From positions 1 through 10,258 of the forward strand of contig JAJYVK010000031.1 in the NCBI GenBank assembly GCA_021792075.1: a stretch of 10,258 nucleotides of DNA, given 5' to 3'. The translations under genes were made by a program, and so were the position numbers. A model generated the notes under the pieces. The model was not told the origin of the DNA. It did no database searches and saw nothing but the letters and a program-made list of their open reading frames with translations. The DNA comes from Actinomycetes bacterium (lineage in GTDB: Bacteria; Actinomycetota; Acidimicrobiia; Acidimicrobiales; Acidimicrobiaceae). This document shows positions 6,123 through 10,258 of this stretch, piece by piece. Positions within the stretch are counted from its first letter, which is position 1. Each line of letters opens with the position of its first letter.

Positions 6123-7280
6123 TCAGAACTGGTGACGTGCTAGTTGCAGGCCGCTACGACTGTTTTCGTCGGCTGTCGTGTGCATGGCGGGCACCATCTC
6201 GCTGGTAATCAGGCCGTGTTCCGCGGTGAACTCATCGATAATAGCAAACGACTCCGCTATCCGTTTCGGGGTGTCGATAATAATCGTCACGGTGGGGACA
6301 TGTCGGCCGAACTGAAAGGTACGGTCGCCGTGTGGCTGGTGGTCGCCGGAAAATCCCCATATGCAGCGCAGCGTCGTCGCCCCACTGCAGCCAGCGGCGC
6401 GCAGCCGCCGGATGATCGCACGATTGATCGGTTGTCCGCGGTACAAATGTGACTCGGAGGTGTAAACCATAAGCTTCTGCCACAGCGCCATACCGTCATC
6501 GTCGGCACCTGGGAGCGCATGCGGCGCCTCGATCAGCTCGCCATCGCTCTTACATATCCGCACCCGCTCAAGCGTAATCAGCGGTTGGCGAAGCAGGCCA
6601 CCAAGTTCAGGCAGTACCCGCATAATCTGTTCTCCAGAGCCCACAGCAATCACCATGACCGGCACCTCGACGTTGCGGCCGAAGAACTGTGCACGTTCAC
6701 GCTGACCGCGCGCAGTTCCATCGACGCCGAGCAGCGTACTGGCACCAGCAATACCGCGCCGACGCAACAGATCACAAACAGCGACGAATGCAGGCACCCG
6801 ATAAACACGCTCCTGGCGCCCGAGATAAACGGTAAGCTTCGTAGCCTCGTGCAACTCCGCAGGCAAAGTGATGGGATCCAATTCCCCGGTCTGCATGCGT
6901 GCCCGTTCCAGGGTGACCAATCCACTACCGGAGGCGAGTACTGCCTCGTCGAGTACTGCCTCAATGCGCTCACGAGTATCGACCGCTATGGCGACTCCCG
7001 GCAAGTCCTCCGACAGGGTTAGCGAGGTGTCGGTGCGCAGACGATGCTTGAGCCCGAATCCCTCCACCCCACGCATCAGAATCGACGTGGCAATCTCGTG
7101 TCGCTCATACAGGTCGAGCAAGGATTCGGCGACGAACTGACGACCAACCCGCTTACGTTCTCCGAAATAAGTCGTGATCATCAGGCAGTCTGCGTTCACA
7201 AGACAATGTGGATTCTGTGCAACATAGCGAGCATCATAAAGCCACGACCAACCAGCTGTCAATTCGCATTCGGCTTCCAT
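6123..7280 (-). CDS. Three-domain DUF190 protein
   Basis: Three copies of the DUF190 domain lie in tandem near residues 32-133, 146-246 and 264-362. Each starts with a strand and charged turn (TTYFGER, TVYLGRQER, MVYTSESHLYRG) and continues with a helix and G-x-x-GATTL or similar (IAGASTLLGV, CSGATTLRCIWGF). It then has a second strand before a region ending in a hydrophobic strand and a hypothesised ligand-facing segment. The usual DUF190 protein is a single domain of about 100-120 residues with a PII-like fold, so this is a threefold fusion. DUF190 genes are often found beside crcB, and here the gene follows two crcB genes by 42 bases. Its biochemical role in fluoride resistance is not established. 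The ATG at 7280 has no good ribosome binding site and residues 1-31 are not domain sequence, so an ATG at 7181 is possible. Confidence 0.88.
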   Translation of the reverse strand: MEAECELTAGWSWLYDARYVAQNPHCLVNADCLMITTYFGERKRVGRQFVAESLLDLYERHEIATSILMRGVEGFGLKHRLRTDTSLTLSEDLPGVAIAVDTRERIEAVLDEAVLASGSGLVTLERARMQTGELDPITLPAELHEATKLTVYLGRQERVYRVPAFVAVCDLLRRRGIAGASTLLGVDGTARGQRERAQFFGRNVEVPVMVIAVGSGEQIMRVLPELGGLLRQPLITLERVRICKSDGELIEAPHALPGADDDGMALWQKLMVYTSESHLYRGQPINRAIIRRLRAAGCSGATTLRCIWGFSGDHQPHGDRTFQFGRHVPTVTIIIDTPKRIAESFAIIDEFTAEHGLITSEMVPAMHTTADENSRSGLQLARHQF

Positions 7281-7322
7281 GGCAGGCGGGGCAGGAAAGC
7301 GGGTAAGCCCTTGGAAGGGAAA

Positions 7323-7688
7323 TCACAGTTGTGCCCCAATCCAACGACCCAATGCAGCTGCTGCTATACCGAGCACGAGGCTAAAGACAACGTTGACCAC
7401 TGCGGATCGATGCTGCCGTTCCTCATCAAGCCGCTGCGTTTCAAGAATCCAAGTAGAAAAGGTGGTGTACGAGCCCACCGCCGCAATCCCAGCTAGGAGC
7501 ATCCCCTCGTTGCCGAACGCCAGCCCCGTCAGCAAACCAAGGATCGTAGCACCACTAAGGTTGATGACCATTGTCCCATACGGAAAGTCCCGTCCCAGGC
7601 GTGTTCCAACCTCACCGTCCAAAACGAACCTGAGTAGTGATCCACATCCGCCAATCAGTATCACTGCAATCCACAGCAGACCGCTCAT
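7323..7688 (-). CDS. crcB: Fluoride channel CrcB/Fluc, second subunit
   Basis: This 121-residue protein has four membrane segments and the Fluc signatures: GGCGSLLRF near residues 13-21, PYGTMVINLSGATILGLL (36-53) with the conserved Asn, and GSYTTFSTWILE (72-83) carrying the phenylalanine/serine pore motif. CrcB proteins export fluoride from the cytoplasm as antiparallel dimers. Positive charges here cluster in the loops after segments 1 (RFVLDGEVGTRLGRD) and 3 (TQRLDEERQHRS), while the N-terminus has none, predicting N-out/C-out. The ATG at 7688 shares one base with the stop of the upstream crcB (TGATG), and a GTG one codon earlier overlaps it by four. No ribosome binding site is visible, so translation is probably coupled. 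Confidence 0.95.
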   Translation of the reverse strand: MSGLLWIAVILIGGCGSLLRFVLDGEVGTRLGRDFPYGTMVINLSGATILGLLTGLAFGNEGMLLAGIAAVGSYTTFSTWILETQRLDEERQHRSAVVNVVFSLVLGIAAAALGRWIGAQL

Positions 7689-8167
7689 CACACCGACAAC
7701 GTACGTCGCACCAGAGCGGTAGCGAAATGGATTGCCAAATACCCTGCAAAAATACTAGCGGCGGCATAGCCGATAGCGAGGCCGTACGCGTGCGCGTCAA
7801 TCATGTTCAGCAACTCTATTTGCATGGTCGAGAAGGTGGACAAGCCACCGCAGAGTCCAGTACCGAGTAACGGTCTGCTATAGCTGGACATCGGCAACCG
7901 CTCTTGCAAGCGTGTAACGAAATAACCCAACAAGAACGCAGCAACCACATTGACCGCGAATGTAGCCCATGGCCAGCTCGTCGCGGAGCTTGTAAACGCC
8001 TCTGCCAGAGCAGCACGCACAAGCGTTCCCGCCGCCCCGCCGACAAAGACCGCGGCAATCTCACTCATGTCCAGTCGACGCAAGACTCGCGAACGAACAG
8101 GCCGAGGTAGCGGCTGGTCGGAGACATCGCTGATTGAGCCCAACGCGGAATAATTTGACCCGTTCAT
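7688..8167 (-). CDS. crcB: Fluoride channel CrcB/Fluc, first subunit
   Basis: This 159-residue CrcB protein has GGAAGTLVR (residues 43-51), [17 protein letters not shown] (67-83) with the conserved Asn, and [17 protein letters not shown] (104-120), plus a fourth membrane segment (130-152). A 33-residue hydrophilic, Arg-rich N-terminal tail precedes the channel, longer than usual. The tail (RSRVLRR), the loop after segment 2 ([14 protein letters not shown]) and the C-terminus (RRTLSV) carry the positive charge, predicting N-in/C-in, opposite to its partner. The ATG at 8167 is preceded by AAAGGAAG (8178-8185) ten bases away. An earlier GTG/ATG frame to 8218 is open but has no such site, and an ATG at the channel domain (8068) has none either. 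This is the first gene of the crcB-crcB-DUF190 operon. Confidence 0.94.
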   Translation of the reverse strand: MNGSNYSALGSISDVSDQPLPRPVRSRVLRRLDMSEIAAVFVGGAAGTLVRAALAEAFTSSATSWPWATFAVNVVAAFLLGYFVTRLQERLPMSSYSRPLLGTGLCGGLSTFSTMQIELLNMIDAHAYGLAIGYAAASIFAGYLAIHFATALVRRTLSV

Positions 8168-8172
8168 CACTG

Positions 8173-8216
8173 GACGGCTTCCTTTCTTTATCAACAAACT
8201 GACAGTAGAAGCCATC
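8173..8216 (-). promoter_or_regulatory. Hairpin masking the ribosome binding site of the first crcB gene
   Basis: On the minus strand GATGGCTTC (8216-8208) pairs with GAAGCCGTC (8181-8173) over nine pairs, one of them U-G, around a 26-base loop. The 3' arm contains half of the ribosome binding site (GAAG of AAAGGAAG), so folding should lower translation of crcB. The 5' arm partly resembles the GAUGGnnUUC core of the fluoride aptamer and the paired AAGCC its 3' strand. However, it is a base short and lacks the flanking P2 stem and GCUAAUG. It may be a diverged switch or a plain translational brake. Confidence 0.45.
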
Positions 8217-8226
8217 ATCCAACTCG

Positions 8227-8279
8227 CGGCAGTTTCAGAGCTGCGTGACTCTGCACCAGGGCATCATCTGGTCGTCGCC
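8227..8279 (-). promoter_or_regulatory. Structured leader of the crcB operon, function unclear
   Basis: Two hairpins lie between the promoter candidate and the masking hairpin: ACCAG/CTGGT around ATGATGCC (8272-8255) and CAGAG/CTCTG around an 8-base loop (8253-8236). GGCG and TGCC (8279-8276, 8231-8228) could close them into a multibranch fold. The layout recalls a fluoride aptamer, but the invariant AUGG is AUGA and no strand complements the loop in the pseudoknot way. The predicted start of transcription would also fall inside the closing stem. I do not call it a fluoride riboswitch. Confidence 0.25.
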
Positions 8280-8308
8280 AGTATAGCGACAGTAAACCAC
8301 GAAATTAA
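8280..8308 (-). promoter_or_regulatory. Promoter candidate for crcB-crcB-DUF190
   Basis: On the minus strand TTAATT (8308-8303) and TATACT (8285-8280) are separated by 17 bases. The -10 box has five of six consensus bases; the -35 box is weak. Transcription would start near 8273, giving a leader of about 105 bases before the crcB ATG. Confidence 0.4.
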
Positions 8309-8387
8309 CTTGAACTCACCACAAACACTAATTATTGACTTACCAAACAGACAAAACTATTGCGCGAGGTATCGAATTTCGCGAATA

Positions 8388-8417
8388 CCTGGCTATGCCG
8401 AATTCGACATAGCCAGG
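8388..8417. repeat. 30-base near-perfect palindrome
   Basis: CCTGGCTATG (8388-8397) and CATAGCCAGG (8408-8417) are perfect inverted repeats. Between them lies another palindrome, CGAATTCG (8399-8406), with a single unmatched pair (C8398/A8407). The whole is symmetric over 30 bases with one mismatch. No T-run follows on either strand, so it is not a standard terminator. It lies about 80 bases upstream of the crcB promoter candidate and may be an operator for a dimeric protein, a recombination or replication site, or the arm of a small element. Confidence 0.6.
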
Positions 8418-9131
8418 ACTCGAAAGGCGCATCACTCTCGCAGAACAGATTTTCCAATACTTCATATAAACCATAAGATCAAAGGCTCTACGCAGTTTCG
8501 CTGCAATATCTGGATTTGGACGCCATGGCGATTCACTCAACCGATCTCGTCCCTATCAGTGCTCACCCGCCAACGATCATTGAATTTTTCGACACACCTG
8601 AAATTGCAAATGAAACTCTCGTCTGGATCAAGGAGAAAGTTGGCGCAGATAAAATCGCAACCTGGGAAATTCATGTCAGCCAACTTTTACCCTACCTCGA
8701 AATTGATAGACCTCGCGCTCTCACTTGTTCCGTACGACATGAGGTTGCCTGAAATAACGGCGGTTCACCTGTATCGGAAAGCGAATGCCAGCTTGAAGCC
8801 AAATCGTCATCTACTACCAGAGTAGCTATAAAGTAAACCGCCTCGCACAATTTCAAACGGTCGCATGAATGGGTCGCCAGAGCATACAGGCCAACTGACC
8901 TGACAACCAGTCTTGTCTCCAAGTCAGCGTTACCAATTCGGTGCGCTGCATACACCGATTCGGTGATGACAATAAGGTTTGCGAAGTTCGTCACTCGATT
9001 CAAATTGGTAACAGGTCGAGAAAATGTCCTGGATTACCCTCAGCGTGTTTGGACCCTAGCCTGAATCCGAAGGTTCGCCCGTGACGGCCTTGTGGGTCTC
9101 CCAACTTTTGCATCATTTCCAACGATGTAGG
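8418..9131. other. About 700 bases without a confident gene
   Basis: Several weak frames overlap here. A plus-strand frame from an ATG at 8525 to 8752 gives 75 residues with a protein-like core (TIIEFFDTPEIANETLVWIK). A second plus-strand frame, shifted by one base register, ends at 8825 with LIDLALSLVPYDMRLPEITA. A minus-strand frame runs 9003 to 8692. None has a clear ribosome binding site, none matches a family I know, and they exclude one another. The first two lie head to tail and could be a frameshifted small gene, but this is weak. No tRNA, terminator or CRISPR repeat was found. Confidence 0.25.
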
Positions 9132-9160
9132 TTGCCCTCAACCCATCTTTTTGCTAGTGT
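9132..9160 (+). promoter_or_regulatory. Promoter candidate for the hyfC-like operon
   Basis: TTGCCC (9132-9137) and TAGTGT (9155-9160) are 17 bases apart. Four of six -35 bases and three of six -10 bases match the consensus. Transcription would start near 9167, just before the aptamer at 9178. The position is right but the boxes are weak. Confidence 0.35.
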
Positions 9161-9177
9161 AGAACGTGAATTGGACT

Positions 9178-9221
9178 GGTGATGGAGTTCGCCATAACTG
9201 CCACGATGGCTAATGACTCCT
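9178..9221 (+). promoter_or_regulatory. Fluoride riboswitch (crcB motif) leading the hyfC-like operon
   Basis: P2 is GGUG/CGCC (9178-9181 with 9190-9193) around AUGGAGUU. Then come AUAACU and the hairpin GCCA-CGA-UGGC (9200-9210), UAAUG, and ACUCC (9216-9220), which pairs with the loop GGAGU (9184-9188). This is the same fold and nearly the same sequence as the copy before the phosphatase gene. Of the six differences, one is pair-preserving in P2, two are in the P3 triloop and three are in the joining strand. It ends 45 bases before the hyfC-like ATG. Formate-hydrogenlyase-like genes are, as I recall, among those reported behind crcB-motif RNAs. Confidence 0.9.
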
Positions 9222-9253
9222 ATATAGCGTGAGTATCTTTACCATCTCGGCTT

Positions 9254-9264
9254 GTATACGGAGG
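9254..9264 (+). promoter_or_regulatory. Ribosome binding site of the hyfC-like gene, with alternative pairing
   Basis: GGAGG lies at 9260-9264. GGAG (9260-9263) can pair with CUCC (9217-9220) of the aptamer 3' strand, and after a small internal loop TATA (9255-9258) can pair with TATA (9223-9226). That helix would mask the site when the aptamer is not folded. Fluoride binding would keep CUCC in the pseudoknot and free the site. The pairings are read from sequence; the switch is inferred. Confidence 0.5.
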
Positions 9265-9266
9265 AA

Positions 9267-10214
9267 ATGTTGGTCGTCAGCCCAGTTCTAATTCAAGTTT
9301 GTCAAGTTCTTGCCGTCATTCTCGGCGCACCACTTTTACATGGTTTTATTGTGAAGTTGGAAGAGCGAATCCAAAGAGGCCAAGGACCTTCGGTATTCCA
9401 GCCTTACCGCGACCTGTTAAAACTTCTAGGCAAGGAACTTGTCATACCAGAAACCGCGTCATGGGTATTTTGGGTAGCGCCAGTGGTCGCATTTACCTCC
9501 ATGCTGATCGTACCAATTCTTATTCCAGTTTTAACAAATTATCCCCTTCCACTTTCCAATATGGGTGACATTTTGGGAGGCGGACTTATTTTAACTTTCG
9601 GGAGTTTCGCAATACTCTTAGCTGGATTAGACAGTGGACAACCTTTTAGTGGCCTAGGTTCGTCGAGAGCCGTAATGCTGACTATATTGGCTGAACCTAC
9701 CTTGATTCTGATCTTTGTAGGCGTATCCTTTTTGGATCATTCAATGCTCCCTTTTGTCGCCAATCATTTACTAGTCAGAAACCTCTCTACATACTGGAGC
9801 CCAGCCCATCTTTTTTTGGTGTTCGGGTTTTTAATACTTTTGACGGTGGAGACGGACCGACTTCCTATCCATTCATCGATACATTACGAAATCTACATGA
9901 TTGATGAAGCCAGAATTCTTGAGTACTCTGGGCCGTTATTAGCTGTTCTAAAGTGGTCGACTTGGATGAAACAGTTCATCTTGTACACCATCTTTCTTAA
10001 TGTGTTTTTTTTCCCATGGGGATTATCAACGAGTGGAACTCTACCTTCACTATTTTTAGCTGTTGGTTTTATTGTCCTAAAATATGGGGCCGTTGCCGTT
10101 CTGATGACAGTCATAGACACGATTCAGTCCCGACTACGGTTTTATCGATATCAAGAGCCGTTGGCGTTATCGTTTTTATTCGCGGTAGTCGCCTTGATCG
10201 CAAATCAGATCTAG
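9267..10214 (+). CDS. hyfC: HyfC/HycD-like membrane subunit of a group 4 hydrogenase-type complex
   Basis: This 315-residue protein with about eight membrane segments belongs to the NuoH/HyfC/HycD family, the subunit that ties the membrane arm to the hydrophilic arm in complex I and group 4 [NiFe] hydrogenases. Motifs: the first cytoplasmic loop with RGQGPSVFQPYRDLLKLLGKE (37-57), which is HyfC-type rather than NuoH-type; GLGSSRA (129-135); LAEP (141-144); and DEARILEYSG (213-222) with conserved acidic residues. The TTG at 9252 lies ahead of the ribosome binding site GGAGG (9260-9264), so I took the ATG at 9267. That ATG is only two bases from the site, and a TTG at 9270 is also possible. The gene is under a fluoride riboswitch and no HyfB-like gene precedes it. 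Partners lie outside the window, so hydrogenase activity cannot be confirmed. Confidence 0.88.
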   Translation: MLVVSPVLIQVCQVLAVILGAPLLHGFIVKLEERIQRGQGPSVFQPYRDLLKLLGKELVIPETASWVFWVAPVVAFTSMLIVPILIPVLTNYPLPLSNMGDILGGGLILTFGSFAILLAGLDSGQPFSGLGSSRAVMLTILAEPTLILIFVGVSFLDHSMLPFVANHLLVRNLSTYWSPAHLFLVFGFLILLTVETDRLPIHSSIHYEIYMIDEARILEYSGPLLAVLKWSTWMKQFILYTIFLNVFFFPWGLSTSGTLPSLFLAVGFIVLKYGAVAVLMTVIDTIQSRLRFYRYQEPLALSFLFAVVALIANQI

Positions 10215-10224
10215 AGGTACTGGC

Positions 10225-10258
10225 ATGTTAATAGTTCATATAAGTTCTCTTGCGGCTT
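10225..10258 (+). CDS. Start of the next gene, possibly HyfE-like (cut by window edge)
   Basis: ATG at 10225 opens MLIVHISSLAA before the window ends. AGAGGT (10213-10218), overlapping the stop of the hyfC-like gene, lies six bases upstream, so the two are likely co-transcribed. HyfE, a small membrane subunit with a hydrophobic start, commonly follows HyfC, and the few residues fit that. Eleven codons are too few to identify it. Confidence 0.5.
   Translation, partial: MLIVHISSLAA

Noticed and set aside
6519..7022. Plus-strand 167-residue frame
   Set aside because: It is antisense to the DUF190 gene, has low-complexity composition and no family features.
8227..8279. crcB leader as a standard fluoride aptamer
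   Set aside because: The hairpin at 8255-8272 looks similar at first, but the invariant AUGG is AUGA, no 3' strand pairs with its loop, and the closing stem lies partly upstream of the likely transcription start. The two real copies in the window match far better.
8692..9003. Minus-strand 103-residue frame
   Set aside because: It starts at a TTG without a ribosome binding site and matches no family; open frames of this length are common by chance here.
9267..10214. Membrane subunit as complex I NuoH
   Set aside because: The first loop reads RGQGPSVFQPYRDLLKLLGKE, as in HyfC/HycD, not the longer NuoH form, and the next gene is not NuoI-like at its start.
1..10258. CRISPR arrays, tRNA or rRNA genes
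   Set aside because: No regularly spaced repeats and no tRNA-like arms or rRNA sequence were seen on either strand.

Overview
The window reads as a bacterial fluoride-response region. Two near-identical copies of a crcB-motif (fluoride) riboswitch aptamer, about 3.8 kb apart and on opposite strands, lead two different operons, and a CrcB fluoride-channel operon lies between them. Base composition is moderate (near 50% G+C by eye). The paired crcB genes, the three-domain DUF190 protein and the protein built of repeated helix-turn-helix units suggest an actinobacterium, possibly one of the moderate-GC acidophilic lineages. That placement is inference and weak.

Layout. Positions 1-321 hold no supported gene. 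From 5415 down to 322 everything supported is on the minus strand: a fluoride aptamer (5372-5415), a histidine-phosphatase-family protein (4560-5339), two different MutS-like ATPases translated with a 4-base overlap (2838-4520 and 1330-2841), then after 120 bases a protein of repeated HTH units (322-1209). Upstream of the aptamer, on the plus strand, lies a 5'-truncated group II intron: the HNH end of its maturase plus intact-looking domains V and VI (5539-5869). A second minus-strand operon, crcB-crcB-DUF190 (8167 down to 6123), follows, with its own promoter candidate and a hairpin covering its ribosome binding site. About 1 kb without a convincing gene follows, containing a 30-base near-perfect palindrome. 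The right end is a plus-strand operon: promoter candidate, second fluoride aptamer (9178-9221), a HyfC/HycD/NuoH-family membrane subunit (9267-10214) and the first codons of the next gene (10225 onward).

How it fits together. The CrcB pair would export fluoride. The charge patterns of the two proteins are opposite, as expected for an antiparallel heterodimeric Fluc channel. The two riboswitches would place a phosphatase plus MutS-like ATPase pair, and a group 4 hydrogenase-like membrane complex, in the same regulon. In both riboswitch leaders the 3' strand of the aptamer (ACUCC) can pair either with the aptamer loop (GGAGU) or with the ribosome binding site (GGAG), which suggests fluoride-induced translation. 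MutS-like and formate-hydrogenlyase-like genes are, as I recall, among the genes originally reported downstream of crcB-motif RNAs, so the association is not wholly new. What the MutS pair does under fluoride is, to my knowledge, unexplained.
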